A stretch of 64,000 bases of DNA from Ruegeria arenilitoris (GTDB lineage: Bacteria > Pseudomonadota > Alphaproteobacteria > Rhodobacterales > Rhodobacteraceae): positions 218,488 through 282,487 of the forward strand of contig NZ_WQHX01000007.1 in the NCBI RefSeq assembly GCF_013035425.1, written 5' to 3'. Below are positions 1 to 9,169 of this stretch, in pieces. The position numbers and the translations under genes are program-made. The notes under the pieces are model-generated. The model saw only the letters and a program-made list of their open reading frames with translations, made no database searches and was not told the DNA's origin. The stretch's first letter is position 1. The number at the start of each line of letters is the position of its first letter.

Positions 1-38
1 TCCTGTTAGACCTGCCATTGCCGGACCGGAGACACCGC

Positions 39-221
39 ATGACAGATTTTAATGCTATTCTTGCACCGGGCATGTATGTCCGTCACCCCGATTTTCCCGA
101 TTGGGGCGTTGGACAGGTTCAGTCCAACATCGCGGGTAAGATCACCGTAAACTTTCGCGAGCAGGGGAAAGTGGTGATTGACGGGACACGCATAGCCCTG
201 ATGCCGGTCTTTGATCCGTGA
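39..221 (+). CDS. DUF3553 family small protein
   Basis: Small (about 60 aa) basic protein of the DUF3553 type. The sequence shows the family's compact SH3/CarD-like pattern: a 'PGMYVRHPDFPDWGVGQVQS' stretch followed by short beta strands 'KITVNFREQGKVVID'. This fold resembles the N-terminal domains of UvrD/CarD-like proteins, but no function is established for the free-standing form. I use the ATG at 39; an in-frame ATG at 18 would add seven unconserved-looking residues. It precedes the ornithine-lipid genes by about 100 bp and is probably a separate unit. The product family is fairly clear, the role is unknown. Confidence 0.75.
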   Translation: MTDFNAILAPGMYVRHPDFPDWGVGQVQSNIAGKITVNFREQGKVVIDGTRIALMPVFDP

Positions 222-324
222 AACTGGTTTAGAAAAGGTTAACAACTTTCACCAGACACCCGTATGTTGCTTTCGCTGAGAAAACTGAAGTATCAGCGTA
301 TAATTTGAACGACGGACAGACCAA

Positions 325-1080
325 ATGCCCGATGCCGGCCCTTCATTCACTGTCAAACTCGCCGAAACCGATGCGGAGATCAAAGCGGCGCAACGCCTTC
401 GCTATGATGTTTTTGTACGTGAACTCGGCGGTGGCGGAGAAATGGTTGATCACTCTGAAAGGTTGGAAAAGGATCGGTTTGACCCGTATTTTGATCATAT
501 GTTGGTTTACGATGACGTGACAGGAGAAGTTGTCGGTGTTTATAGGCTGTTACCGGATGATCGTGCAGTAGACATAGGTCAATTCTATTCAGAGGATGAA
601 TACGATCTGACCGTGCTAAAACAAGGCGGCCGGAAACTTTTGGAACTTGGGCGATCCTGTCTGCACAAGGACTATCGGGGGGGAACAGCCATGTACCATT
701 TGTGGAATGGATTGGCTAAATATGTGGCTGAACGAAAGATCGAGGTCCTTTTCGGCGTAGCCAGTTTCCACGGAACCAATGTTCAGGAATTGGCGCAACC
801 TCTTTCCATGTTGTATCACAACCATCTGGCCCCTCCTGATTTGCGGGTCAGGGCGCAGGCCGGTGTGTTTCAAAACATGAATATCGTCGGGCCGGAAGCG
901 CTGGACCGACGAGCATCTATGCTACAAGTGCCTTCGCTGATCAAAGCTTATTTACGTTTGGGCGGTTTCGTGGGCGAGGGCGCCTTTATCGACCACGCCT
1001 TCAACACGACAGACGTTTGTTTAGTGTTGGATACTGAACGAATGAACGAACGCCAGCGACGTATTTACGGTGGAGCCTGA
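325..1080 (+). CDS. olsB: L-ornithine N(alpha)-acyltransferase OlsB
   Basis: Predicted first enzyme of ornithine-lipid synthesis, transferring a 3-hydroxyacyl group from acyl-ACP to the alpha-amino group of ornithine. The 251-aa protein is a GNAT-fold member of the OlsB/hemolysin-like family: N-terminal 'RLRYDVFVRELGGGG', central 'LLELGRSCLHKDYRGG' acyl-donor loop, and the 'LFGVASFHGT' strand are family hallmarks. It overlaps the next gene, olsA, by 11 bp, so the two enzymes of the pathway are translationally coupled. Ornithine lipids often replace phospholipids under phosphate limitation, and a pst/pho operon lies 14 kb away, but I see no Pho box in the 100 bp upstream. Confidence 0.9.
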   Translation: MPDAGPSFTVKLAETDAEIKAAQRLRYDVFVRELGGGGEMVDHSERLEKDRFDPYFDHMLVYDDVTGEVVGVYRLLPDDRAVDIGQFYSEDEYDLTVLKQGGRKLLELGRSCLHKDYRGGTAMYHLWNGLAKYVAERKIEVLFGVASFHGTNVQELAQPLSMLYHNHLAPPDLRVRAQAGVFQNMNIVGPEALDRRASMLQVPSLIKAYLRLGGFVGEGAFIDHAFNTTDVCLVLDTERMNERQRRIYGGA

Positions 1081-1921
1081 TCGGGTGAACGCACCTTTAT
1101 GGAACAGTGACGATGCCCCGGAACCTGTTGAGCTTGGCCTACTGGAATGGGCTCTAGTTTTTTTGCGCGGCCTTCCCCTAGCGATTTTGGTGTTTGGCGG
1201 CTTGCTCATTTTGCTGGCCGTGCGTTTGATCGAACGCCCGTTTTTCGGGGTTCAGCGCCCAATCACGCCTCATATTTCCCAGTTTGTCTGTCGAAACGCA
1301 ATCCGAGTTTTGGGAATCGGGTTCTCCAGCACTGGGCAATTGATGGCTGAACGCGGCGCAGTTGTCGCCAATCATTCATCATGGTTGGATATTTTTGCGT
1401 TAAACGCCCGCAAGCGGGTCTATTTTGTTTCCAAAGCCGAAGTGGCGAATTGGCCTGGTATAGGATGGCTTGCCCGCGCGACTGGCACAGTTTTTATCGA
1501 AAGAAACCCTAAGAAAGCCAGGGAACAAACTCAGATTTTCCGGGAGCGCCTTACAGCCGGACACAAACTACTGTTTTTCCCCGAAGGCACTTCCACAGAT
1601 GGATTGCGCGTTTTACCCTTTAAAACAACACTTTTCGCGGCATTCTTCACTGAAGAACTACACGATTTCATGCATGTTCAACCCGTCTCGGTTGTTTTTC
1701 ACGCGCCGGTTGGGCAACCCAAACGATTTTACGGCTGGTGGGGGGACATGGACTTTGCACCCCATTTGCTCAAGACGCTTGGCGCACGAAAGCAAGGTTC
1801 GATTGAACTGATTTACCATTCACCGGCAAAGGTCAGCGACTTTGCGGACCGCAAGGCGCTGGCTGCTCACTGTGAGCAAGCTGTGCGTCACGCGCATGCA
1901 TTTGCAAAGCTCGAAAAATAA
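1070..1921 (+). CDS. olsA: Lyso-ornithine lipid O-acyltransferase OlsA
   Basis: PlsC-family acyltransferase (283 aa) expected to O-acylate lyso-ornithine lipid made by OlsB. It has a hydrophobic segment at residues about 28-51 that would anchor it to the inner membrane, the HX4D catalytic motif as 'NHSSWLD' (about 101-107) and the substrate-binding motif 'FFPEGTSTDG' (about 169-178). The start is a GTG at 1070 inside the end of olsB; a second in-frame GTG at 1085 is possible. Family members also include 1-acylglycerol-3-phosphate acyltransferases, so the specific substrate is inferred from the overlap with olsB. Confidence 0.88.
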   Translation: MEPDRVNAPLWNSDDAPEPVELGLLEWALVFLRGLPLAILVFGGLLILLAVRLIERPFFGVQRPITPHISQFVCRNAIRVLGIGFSSTGQLMAERGAVVANHSSWLDIFALNARKRVYFVSKAEVANWPGIGWLARATGTVFIERNPKKAREQTQIFRERLTAGHKLLFFPEGTSTDGLRVLPFKTTLFAAFFTEELHDFMHVQPVSVVFHAPVGQPKRFYGWWGDMDFAPHLLKTLGARKQGSIELIYHSPAKVSDFADRKALAAHCEQAVRHAHAFAKLEK

Positions 1922-1934
1922 GGCTGATTGCCAC

Positions 1935-1963
1935 TTGCGCAGCATTAAATCGTACCTTATACG
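1935..1963 (+). promoter_or_regulatory. Candidate promoter for rpsB-tsf
   Basis: TTGCGC (1935-1940), a 17-bp spacer, then TATACG (1958-1963) resemble a sigma-70-type promoter placed about 125 bp before rpsB. The match is modest (the -35 box keeps only TTG), so this is a suggestion. It would give a long untranslated leader. Confidence 0.3.
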
Positions 1964-2026
1964 CGCGCTATTCAAAACCGCAGGCGGGGTTTGGCCTTTT
2001 TGAGGGAGACATCCTCACTAAGACCG

Positions 2027-2089
2027 CCGGTTGGAGCATCCGCTTCTTTCACCCCCGCCGAGGCGTAAACCGGAAAAGGAATAAATAGC
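2027..2089 (+). promoter_or_regulatory. Possible structured leader of rpsB
   Basis: The leader can close a stem between CCGGTT (2027-2032) and AACCGG (2068-2073), followed directly by a purine-rich ribosome binding site (AAAAGGA, about 2074-2080) and the rpsB ATG. Autoregulatory leaders that bind ribosomal protein S2 are known upstream of rpsB in other bacteria; whether this is one is inference from position and the single stem. Confidence 0.3.
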
Positions 2090-2881
2090 ATGGCTCTTCC
2101 CGAGTTCACTATGCGTCAGTTGCTTGAAGCTGGCGTACACTTTGGTCACCAGACACAGCGCTGGAATCCGCGCATGGGCCCGTTCATCTACGGCTCGCGC
2201 AATGGTATCCACATCATGGACCTGACTCAGACCGTTCCAATGCTGGATCAGGCTCTGCAAGCTATTCGTGACACCGTTGCAAAAGGTGGCCGTATTCTGT
2301 TCGTCGGCACCAAGCGCCAGGCAGCTCAGCCAATTGCTGACGCCGCCGAAAAGTCGGCTCAGTACTTTATGAACCATCGCTGGCTTGGCGGCACCCTGAC
2401 CAACTGGAAAACTGTTTCTCAGTCGATCAACCGCTTGAACCAAATCGACGAAGCCATGGAAGCGGGGGCCGAAGGCCTAACCAAGAAAGAGCGTCTGGGC
2501 ATGGAACGCGACCAACAGAAGCTGCAGGCTTCGCTAGGTGGTATCCGTGAGATGGGTGGCGTTCCGGATCTGTTGTTCGTCATCGACGTCAAGAAAGAAG
2601 CTCTGGCAATTGCTGAGGCCAACAAGCTTGGAATTCCGGTTGTGGCGGTTGTGGACACGAACTGTTCGCCTGACGGTGTGGACTACATCATTCCTGGAAA
2701 CGACGACGCAGCCCGTGCGATCGCCCTATACTGCGATCTGGCGGCTCGTGCTGCGCTTGACGGTATGACAGCACAGTTGGGCGCCGCTGGTGTAGACCTG
2801 GGTGAGTTTGAAGAAGCTCCGGTTGAGGAAGCAGTCGCTGAAGAAGCTTCTGCGGAACCTGAAGCCTCGGCCGAAGCATAA
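2090..2881 (+). CDS. rpsB: 30S ribosomal protein S2
   Basis: Ribosomal protein S2 (uS2), component of the small subunit. The 263-aa sequence opens with the canonical '[20 protein letters not shown]' stretch and contains '[13 protein letters not shown]' and '[16 protein letters not shown]', all highly conserved in bacterial S2. The tail is extended and very acidic (Glu/Ala-rich from residue about 238), a feature common in alphaproteobacterial S2. It is followed by tsf after 77 bp, the standard rpsB-tsf order, and a strong ribosome binding site AAAAGGA precedes the ATG. Confidence 0.98.
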   Translation: MALPEFTMRQLLEAGVHFGHQTQRWNPRMGPFIYGSRNGIHIMDLTQTVPMLDQALQAIRDTVAKGGRILFVGTKRQAAQPIADAAEKSAQYFMNHRWLGGTLTNWKTVSQSINRLNQIDEAMEAGAEGLTKKERLGMERDQQKLQASLGGIREMGGVPDLLFVIDVKKEALAIAEANKLGIPVVAVVDTNCSPDGVDYIIPGNDDAARAIALYCDLAARAALDGMTAQLGAAGVDLGEFEEAPVEEAVAEEASAEPEASAEA

Positions 2882-2958
2882 GCTGCCCGTCACGTAACTG
2901 ACATATGGGGCAGGGTATGACCTGCCCCAATTCCGTTTGAATTGAGGAGAGCCAAAAG

Positions 2959-3834
2959 ATGGCAATCACAGCAGCAATGGTTAAAGAACTGCGCGACTCG
3001 ACTGGCGCAGGCATGATGGACGCGAAAAAGGCGCTGACTGAAACCGGCGGCAACATGGACGAGGCCGTGGATTGGCTCCGCACCAAGGGTTTGGCTAAAG
3101 CGGCCAAAAAATCCGGTCGCACCGCCGCTGAAGGTCTTGTTGCGGTTCACGTCGACGGTGGCAATGGCGTTGCTGTCGAAGTGAATTCAGAAACCGACTT
3201 CGTTGCAAAAAACGGCGAATTCCAAGAAATGGTTGGAAAGATCACTTACGCGGCAGAGGGCGTTAACAACGTCGAAGAGTTGCTGGCCGCTGACCTGGGC
3301 GGGAAATCGGTTGCGGACACACTGACTGACAAGATCGCCACCATTGGCGAAAACATGTCAGTCCGCCGCATGTCAAAGCTGTCTGGCGAAACGGTCGTAT
3401 CTTATGTCCACAACGCTGCAACAAACGGCATGGGTAAAATCGGTGTTTTGGTCGCGCTTACAGGTGGAGACGAAGCAATCGGCAAACAGGTTGCAATGCA
3501 CATTGCCGCTGTGAACCCGGCCGCTTTGTCTGAAGCAGACATGGACCCAGCCGTTGTCGAAAAAGAAAAGCAGGTTCAGATGGACATCGCCCGTGAGTCC
3601 GGAAAGCCGGAGCAGGTCATCGAAAAGATGATCGAGGGACGCATGAAGAAGTTCGTGGCCGAATCGACTCTGTTGAACCAACAGTTTGTCGTTAACCCGG
3701 ATCTGACCGTCGAAGCAGCTGCAAAAGAAGCAGGAGCGACCATCACCGGTTTCATTCGCATGGAAGTTGGCGAGGGAATCGTGGTGGAAAAAGAAGACTT
3801 CGCTGCTGAAGTCGCAAAAGCGGCACAAGGCTAA
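2959..3834 (+). CDS. tsf: Translation elongation factor Ts
   Basis: EF-Ts, the guanine-nucleotide exchange factor that recycles EF-Tu-GDP in the cytoplasm. At 291 aa it is of usual length. The N-terminal UBA-like module shows '[18 protein letters not shown]', and the EF-Tu-contacting motif 'TDFVAKN' appears at about residue 80. It is the second gene of the rpsB-tsf operon, preceded by a GAGGAG ribosome binding site, and followed 38 bp after its stop by an intrinsic terminator. Confidence 0.98.
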   Translation: MAITAAMVKELRDSTGAGMMDAKKALTETGGNMDEAVDWLRTKGLAKAAKKSGRTAAEGLVAVHVDGGNGVAVEVNSETDFVAKNGEFQEMVGKITYAAEGVNNVEELLAADLGGKSVADTLTDKIATIGENMSVRRMSKLSGETVVSYVHNAATNGMGKIGVLVALTGGDEAIGKQVAMHIAAVNPAALSEADMDPAVVEKEKQVQMDIARESGKPEQVIEKMIEGRMKKFVAESTLLNQQFVVNPDLTVEAAAKEAGATITGFIRMEVGEGIVVEKEDFAAEVAKAAQG

Positions 3835-3872
3835 AATAGCTTCCGGTCCTACCAGAACCGCGATGCCAGATA

Positions 3873-3906
3873 GACCGGTCACTTTCTAAGTGGCCGGTTT
3901 TCTTTT
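3873..3906 (+). terminator. Rho-independent terminator of rpsB-tsf
   Basis: ACCGGTCACTT (3874-3884) pairs with AAGTGGCCGGT through a TCT loop, with one T-G wobble, and the 3' side runs into TTTTCTTTT. Position just after tsf and the T tract support an intrinsic terminator. Confidence 0.85.
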
Positions 3907-3943
3907 GTCTTTCACAAAGGTTTCAATGCTTTAGAAATGGAAA

Positions 3944-3980
3944 AGGGGAGCCCCGCATGATGGGGATGGACAGGGCTCCC
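3944..3980. repeat. Inverted repeat in the tsf-luxR intergenic region
   Basis: A perfect 9-bp inverted repeat GGGGAGCCC (3944-3952) and GGGCTCCCC (3972-3980) encloses a 19-nt loop. It sits after the tsf terminator in a ~280-bp gene-free stretch. It lacks a T tract, so it does not look like a terminator; it could be part of a structured RNA or an operator. Nothing else recognisable is seen between 3907 and 4187. Confidence 0.45.
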
Positions 3981-4187
3981 CGGGATTCCAACGAAACGAC
4001 GCGGACGAATAGACGCCGTTCAATCAGAGCGATCAGAGAGCTTTGGTATAGCAAAGATCCGATCAAAACGTTCCCTGGCTAAAGCCACCACTCACGGAAC
4101 ATTATCAATCTGCAATTTTTCTATAAGATTTGGAAGTCATGATTTCCTTACCTAAGGTAAACTTGCGCGTTGGGCTTTAAAAACCCT

Positions 4188-4943
4188 TTAAACTTCCATT
4201 ACAAACATCTGATTTTGAAGCGATGCCTTTAATACAGCCTGAGCCGTTGTCTCAACACTAAGTGCTTCGCGCGCTAGACGAAGGTGTTTTTCGACTGTGG
4301 CAGACGTCAGCCCCATCAAAACAGCGATATCTTGCGTCGTCTTGCCATCGCCGACCCACTGAAGGGCCTCCCTTTGGCGCTTTGTCAGCGCGCGGTTGGG
4401 TGCGTTGTAGGGAAGGGTCAGGATTTTCAAATGGGCGATGTTGTTCATCAACAGAATATCATCGCCATGATTACTCCAAATTTCATCGACTTCATCCTGC
4501 GTCTGGTTTCCATACGACGCCATGGAGATCGCGCCTTTTGACCGCATCGAAACCGAATTAAAGCTGATCGTGAATCCAGCCGTCACACCTTTGGATTTGT
4601 TGAATTCATAAACCTGACGCTCTTTTTCGGTCATCGCGCCGCTGGACGCCATCTCTTGAATCATGCGCCAGCTGGCTGCTCCCTCGTTCTTCAAGGCCCA
4701 TTGCAACATGGGAGCATGAAAATAAAGGCCCGAGTGCACAAATCCTTCGAGGTAGTCGTTACTGTGGTTGGTCAGGATCACAAAATCCTCAGGATCACCC
4801 AGCGATGTTTCGGTTCGGTATAGTGTGTGCCCGTACAACAGGCGATCGAAACCATAGTTGGACATCTGCCGGCAATGAGCATCCCAAAGCTCTTCAAGCG
4901 TTTTTGTGTAGCTGAGAAAGTTGAGATACTCGGTTAAATTCAT
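4188..4943 (-). CDS. LuxR-family regulator with autoinducer-binding domain
   Basis: A 251-aa quorum-sensing-type transcription factor. Residues about 20-165 match the autoinducer-binding domain layout and residues about 185-250 form a LuxR/GerE helix-turn-helix ('LTKRQREALQWVGDGKTTQD', then 'VEKHLRLAREAL'). It resembles the VjbR group of alphaproteobacterial regulators. No luxI-type synthase lies next to it, so it may be an orphan ('solo') receptor. Its ATG overlaps the aroQ stop by 4 bp (ATGA), so it is co-translated with aroQ, an odd functional pairing that is nevertheless what the sequence shows. The ligand is unknown. Confidence 0.88.
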   Translation of the reverse strand: MNLTEYLNFLSYTKTLEELWDAHCRQMSNYGFDRLLYGHTLYRTETSLGDPEDFVILTNHSNDYLEGFVHSGLYFHAPMLQWALKNEGAASWRMIQEMASSGAMTEKERQVYEFNKSKGVTAGFTISFNSVSMRSKGAISMASYGNQTQDEVDEIWSNHGDDILLMNNIAHLKILTLPYNAPNRALTKRQREALQWVGDGKTTQDIAVLMGLTSATVEKHLRLAREALSVETTAQAVLKASLQNQMFVMEV

Positions 4944-5389
4944 CCCACATTGTCCTTCGACAAATATGCCGCCAAAGCATCCAATGCCATAACATAGCTT
5001 TGCGCGCCAAAGCCGCAGACCTGTCCGATAGAAACTCGGGCGATATATGACGTGTGCCGAAAAGTCTCACGTGCGTGAATATTTGACATGTGTACTTCGA
5101 CAACGGGGACCTCTGCTGAGGCGATCGCATCCATCAACGCGACCGAAGTGTGAGTATAAGCACCGGCGTTCAAAACAATTCCGTCCTGAACGCCACGCGC
5201 CGCATGAATTGCGTCGATCAACACTCCTTCGTGGTTGGACTGAAGATGCGACACACTTTGGCCCAGCGTTTCGCCATGCGAGACACAGAGGTCTTCAACC
5301 TCTTTTAGTGTAGTCCGGCCATAGAACTCTGGTTGTCTCATGCCTAGCATGTTCAGATTTGGGCCGTTCAGAACCAGTATCTTCGTCAT
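4940..5389 (-). CDS. aroQ: Type II 3-dehydroquinate dehydratase
   Basis: Third step of the shikimate pathway, dehydrating 3-dehydroquinate to 3-dehydroshikimate. The 149-aa length is typical of the type II dodecameric enzyme. Visible family signatures are N-terminal 'ILVLNGPNLNMLG', the catalytic Tyr23 in 'EFYG', and His100 in 'VEVHMSNIHARETFR'. It is the first gene of a two-gene minus-strand unit with the downstream LuxR regulator. Confidence 0.97.
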   Translation of the reverse strand: MTKILVLNGPNLNMLGMRQPEFYGRTTLKEVEDLCVSHGETLGQSVSHLQSNHEGVLIDAIHAARGVQDGIVLNAGAYTHTSVALMDAIASAEVPVVEVHMSNIHARETFRHTSYIARVSIGQVCGFGAQSYVMALDALAAYLSKDNVG

Positions 5390-5517
5390 TTACAAACCAT
5401 CCCCATTTTTTTCGTGATAAACCCGAAACGTGGGGGCGTCCAGCAGGCAGTTGGCTATAAGGTCGGCACGATTTTTTTCATTCTGGATCAATGCGCCACG
5501 CGTGACTGTGAACAAAT

Positions 5518-6519
5518 TCACACGCTGTCCATCGTGACGACGACTTTTCCAAGAACAGAGCGGCTCTCAAGGGCTTCCAATGCATTACCGCCCTGGCTTA
5601 GCGGGAAGGTCGCGCTGATTTGAGGTTTGATTTTTCCAGCTTGATACAGATTGAATAACTCTTTCATGTTTTCAGCATGTCCTTTTGGATCCCGAAAAAC
5701 AGAAGCGCCCCAAAACACTCCAACGATCTGGCAGCCTTTCAAGAGAGAAAGGTTTAGCGGAATACGGGGAATACCCGCTGGAAAGCCGACGACCAAAAAT
5801 CGCCCGCTCCACGCCATCGCGCGCAAGGCCGGTTCAGAATAATCTCCTCCTACGGCATCATAGACTACATCCACTCCGTCACCGCCAGCCAACGATTTGA
5901 TTTCAGAAGAAAATGCTTTTTGGGCGTCTTTGTCCAAATCACGAGCGTAGACTAGCGTTTCATCCGCGCCCAGCTTACGACAGAACTCAGCCTTTTGGTT
6001 GGATGAGACTGCAGCGATCACACGCGCGCCTGAGGCTTTAGCAAGCTGAATTGCCGCAGACCCAACTCCCCCAGCGGCACCCAAGACCAAAAGGGTTTCG
6101 CCCGATTTCAATCCGGCGCGATCCTTGAGCGCATAATATGATGTGCCGTAAGTAAAAATAAAACAGGCAGCATCTTGGTATGACATATCAGGCGGGATCC
6201 TTACCGCCATGGAAGCGTTTAATGTTAGGTGGGTTGCAAACCCTCCGTGTCCCGTCAATGCAAGTATCCGGTCGCCGCGAGTATATCCCGTTACATCTTC
6301 GCCAAGCTCAATTATTTCCCCTGCAATTTCACCACCTGGAGCAAAAGGGCGGGGTGGTTTGATCTGATACAGATCACGGATCATCAAAGTATCGGGAAAG
6401 TTGACGCCCGTGGCGTGAACACGAATCAATAGCTCGCCTTTGGCTGGCTTCGGATCGGGCAGGGTGGTCAGCTCCAGCGTTTCAGGTCCGCCCTTTGTGA
6501 CGCTCAGTAATGCCTTCAT
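5518..6519 (-). CDS. Zinc-independent quinone oxidoreductase (MDR family)
   Basis: NADPH:quinone oxidoreductase-like member of the medium-chain dehydrogenase/reductase superfamily, 333 aa. The N-terminal GroES-like part contains 'VHATGVNFPDTLMIRDLYQ', and the Rossmann part carries the nucleotide-binding 'LVLGAAGGVGSAAIQLAKA' at about 144-162. No structural-zinc cysteine cluster is visible, as expected for the QOR/zeta-crystallin branch. It diverges from an SDR gene across about 125 bp. The true substrate is unknown; enoyl-thioester or quinone reduction are both possible. Confidence 0.85.
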   Translation of the reverse strand: MKALLSVTKGGPETLELTTLPDPKPAKGELLIRVHATGVNFPDTLMIRDLYQIKPPRPFAPGGEIAGEIIELGEDVTGYTRGDRILALTGHGGFATHLTLNASMAVRIPPDMSYQDAACFIFTYGTSYYALKDRAGLKSGETLLVLGAAGGVGSAAIQLAKASGARVIAAVSSNQKAEFCRKLGADETLVYARDLDKDAQKAFSSEIKSLAGGDGVDVVYDAVGGDYSEPALRAMAWSGRFLVVGFPAGIPRIPLNLSLLKGCQIVGVFWGASVFRDPKGHAENMKELFNLYQAGKIKPQISATFPLSQGGNALEALESRSVLGKVVVTMDSV

Positions 6520-6645
6520 TAGTCCCTCTTGCCTCTTGCCTCGTTGGAAATGAAATCGTTGGATTACTGTTGAGCGTTGTCAAGTTAGATGCTTGCATTG
6601 TGCCGCAAGGACCTTCAACGCAAACGCTAAAGAAATGGAGTAACC

Positions 6646-7464
6646 ATGACGCCCGAGACCCTGTTTTCACTCAATGGAAAAACAGCCCTTGTAACTGGCG
6701 GGGCGACCGGAATAGGTCGAATGGCGGCCGAGGCGTTAGTGCATTCCGGAGCGCATGTTTTGATAGCTTCACGCAAAGGCGACGCCTGTGAGGCAGTCGC
6801 AGCTGAGTTAAATGCGCTCGACGCGCCGGGATCGGCAGAAGGATTTACCGGAGACATAAGCAGTGAGGAAGGCATCGCTGCGCTGGTGGATGAGATCAAC
6901 AAGCGCACTCAAAAGCTTGAGATACTTATGAATAATGCCGGTGTTAGTTGGGGCGCACCTATGGGGCAGTTCCCATATTCCGCATGGGACAAAGTAATGT
7001 CAGTAAACGTAGCAGGGATATTTGAACTAACCCAACGGCTGCTTCCTTTACTTATGAGCTCTGCTACAGAAGACGACCCTGCGCGTATTTTGAACGTAGG
7101 TTCTGTCATGGGTGAGGTGCCTATGGGTGACGGAGCATACAGTTATTCTGCGTCCAAAGCGGCAGTGCTGCACCTTACAAAAATCATGGCCAAGGAATTG
7201 GCTCCTTACCGGATCACCGTTAACGCGCTTGCTCCAGGGCCGTTCGTTTCCCGAATGACCGCTTTTGCCACAGAAGATGAGGACAAGAGGGAAAAGGTCG
7301 GCCAATCTGTGCCATTGGGAAGGGTCGGGCACCCCGAAGATATCGGCGGCTGCGTGTTGTTTCTGTGCGGACGTGGCGGCGGCTATGTAACCGGAGCGGT
7401 CATTCCGGTTTCGGGCGGTATTAATGTTCAGACCGCAGACAACATCTTTGCTGCTGCCCTTTGA
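6646..7464 (+). CDS. SDR family oxidoreductase
   Basis: Classical short-chain dehydrogenase/reductase of 272 aa. The NAD(P)-binding 'TGGATGIG' lies at residues 17-24, 'NNAG' at 96-99, and the catalytic set Ser153, Tyr167, Lys171 ('YSYSASK') is intact. It is followed after 34 bp by an APH-like phosphotransferase, and such SDR/phosphotransferase pairs are common in acyl-CoA catabolic loci. Substrate not predictable from sequence alone. Confidence 0.88.
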   Translation: MTPETLFSLNGKTALVTGGATGIGRMAAEALVHSGAHVLIASRKGDACEAVAAELNALDAPGSAEGFTGDISSEEGIAALVDEINKRTQKLEILMNNAGVSWGAPMGQFPYSAWDKVMSVNVAGIFELTQRLLPLLMSSATEDDPARILNVGSVMGEVPMGDGAYSYSASKAAVLHLTKIMAKELAPYRITVNALAPGPFVSRMTAFATEDEDKREKVGQSVPLGRVGHPEDIGGCVLFLCGRGGGYVTGAVIPVSGGINVQTADNIFAAAL

Positions 7465-7498
7465 TGGCAAGTGGATTTTTTCAAGTTAAGAGGCTGAC

Positions 7499-8527
7499 AT
7501 GAATCCTCAGGAAAATACACTTAATATCAAAGCAGTAGAAGGTTATCTTGAGAAAAACCTGAGTGGTTTCAAAGGGCCGTTTTCTGCAGAGAAGTTCGAT
7601 GTCGGTCAGTCAAACCCAACTTATTTGTTGCGAACTCCTGACCAGTCTTTTGTTCTGCGTCGCAAACCTGCTGGCGTACTTCTTAAATCCGCCCATGCAG
7701 TAGATCGTGAATTTCGCGTGCAATCTGCTTTGGCGGACAGCAAAGTTCCCGTGCCAGAGATGTACTTGCTGTGTGAGGATGACGCAGTCATAGGATCAGC
7801 CTTTTATGTGATGGAATACCGTGAAGGGCGCAGTTTCGTCGACCCAACCATGGATGGAGTAGACAAGGCCACCCGCACTGGCATTATGGATGAAATGAAC
7901 CGTGTTTTAGCTGAGCTGCACATGGTCGACATCGACGCTGTGGGGCTATCCGACTTTGGACCACCCGGAAATTACTTTGAACGACAGATTTCCCGATGGA
8001 CACAACAATACCGTGCAACGCAGACCGAACAGATCGGGGATATGGATCTCTTGATCTCTCGGTTGGACCACGAACTGCCCCAAGATGATGGACAGCGTAC
8101 ATTGGTCCATGGCGACTACCGGATCGACAACTTGTTGTTTCAGCAGGACGGCACAGATTGTGTGGCAGTTTTGGACTGGGAGCTATCTACCATCGGCCAT
8201 CCTTATGCAGATCTGGCGGCGGTGATTATGCAATGGCAATTGCCACCCGGAAAGGAAGGGCGCGGGTTGGCAGGTGTAGACCGCGAGGCGCTTGGCTTGC
8301 CATCAGACGCAGCGTTTGTTGCGGACTACTGTAAGCGTCGTGGGCGTAAGGAGATCGAACACTTTGGCTTCTATCTGGCATTTAATTTTTTTCGAATGGC
8401 CGGGATATTACAGGGAGTCTACAAAAGGTCGCTTGATGGCAACGCATCAGACCCTGTCCGGGCCCAGAAGTTTGGCGCATATGTGCCGATTTTTGCAAAA
8501 CATGGCTTGGCGGCACTGGACAGCTAG
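7499..8527 (+). CDS. APH-family phosphotransferase (ACAD10/11-like)
   Basis: Aminoglycoside-phosphotransferase-fold protein of 342 aa. The kinase catalytic loop reads 'VHGDYRIDNLLF' (about 203-214) and the metal-binding Asp is in 'VLDWELSTIGHPYADLA' (Asp226). This subgroup is related to the kinase domain of human ACAD10/ACAD11, thought to phosphorylate 4-hydroxyacyl-CoAs, and is often near acyl-CoA dehydrogenases, as here (gcdH 4 kb away). It follows the SDR in the same direction and is probably co-transcribed. Confidence 0.85.
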   Translation: MNPQENTLNIKAVEGYLEKNLSGFKGPFSAEKFDVGQSNPTYLLRTPDQSFVLRRKPAGVLLKSAHAVDREFRVQSALADSKVPVPEMYLLCEDDAVIGSAFYVMEYREGRSFVDPTMDGVDKATRTGIMDEMNRVLAELHMVDIDAVGLSDFGPPGNYFERQISRWTQQYRATQTEQIGDMDLLISRLDHELPQDDGQRTLVHGDYRIDNLLFQQDGTDCVAVLDWELSTIGHPYADLAAVIMQWQLPPGKEGRGLAGVDREALGLPSDAAFVADYCKRRGRKEIEHFGFYLAFNFFRMAGILQGVYKRSLDGNASDPVRAQKFGAYVPIFAKHGLAALDS

Positions 8528-8563
8528 TGAACGTGAAGCCGCATCATATTAGATGCGACCCAG

Positions 8564-9169
8564 TCATCTTGTTGCCATCAGCTCTAATTCAAGGTTTCCC
8601 AAACTATTCTTCCCAAAGAACATTTCGTTTCTTGAAAACAGAGTTGGCACTCCGAACACACCCCGGCGCACAGCGGACTTGCTTTGATCCTTCAGCGCTT
8701 GCTTGATTTCGGAATTGGTGACCGCCTCTCGAATCTTGCGGGCAGGCAAGTCTGCTTCTTGCACGACCTCTATCAAGACATTTATGTCGTCCAATTTTTG
8801 TCCGTGCACCCATATTGCATCAAAAACAGCGTCTATATACCTACTTTCCCAAGATTTTCCTTGAGCATACCAGGCCCCACGCATGGCAAATTTGGTGTTT
8901 ATTGGAAAGTGTGGACTCATATGAAACGTCAACCCTCGTCGACGCGCAAAGCGATGTAGATCATGGGTCAGGTAAGCCGTTTTCTGACGGTTTTCCGAAA
9001 AGGCCTCAAACGGGTTTTGATTGTTTGTGGATTTGAACACCAAGCCCAGAAGGATCGGTGTAAATCGCAGTTCCACGGCATTACGTCGGGCCAATTCCGG
9101 CAATACTTTGTATGCGAGAAATGCGTTGGGGCTGCAAAAATCGTAAAGGAACTCAATCTTATTCGCCAT
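8564..9169 (-). CDS. 2-hydroxychromene-2-carboxylate isomerase-like (DsbA/kappa-GST fold)
   Basis: A 201-aa thioredoxin-fold protein of the HCCA isomerase/kappa-class GST family. Family hallmarks are the N-terminal 'FLYDFCSPNAFLAY' and the cis-proline region 'RGVFGVPTLFSRNEMFFG' near the C-terminus. HCCA isomerases act in naphthalene-type degradation using glutathione, but most roseobacter homologues have no known substrate and there are no aromatic-ring degradation genes beside it. It converges on the phosphotransferase gene. Confidence 0.82.
   Translation of the reverse strand: MANKIEFLYDFCSPNAFLAYKVLPELARRNAVELRFTPILLGLVFKSTNNQNPFEAFSENRQKTAYLTHDLHRFARRRGLTFHMSPHFPINTKFAMRGAWYAQGKSWESRYIDAVFDAIWVHGQKLDDINVLIEVVQEADLPARKIREAVTNSEIKQALKDQSKSAVRRGVFGVPTLFSRNEMFFGKNSLGNLELELMATR

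Noticed and set aside
222..324. Pho box upstream of olsB
   Set aside because: No pair of CTGTCAT-like heptamers at 11-bp spacing is present, although ornithine-lipid genes are often phosphate-regulated.
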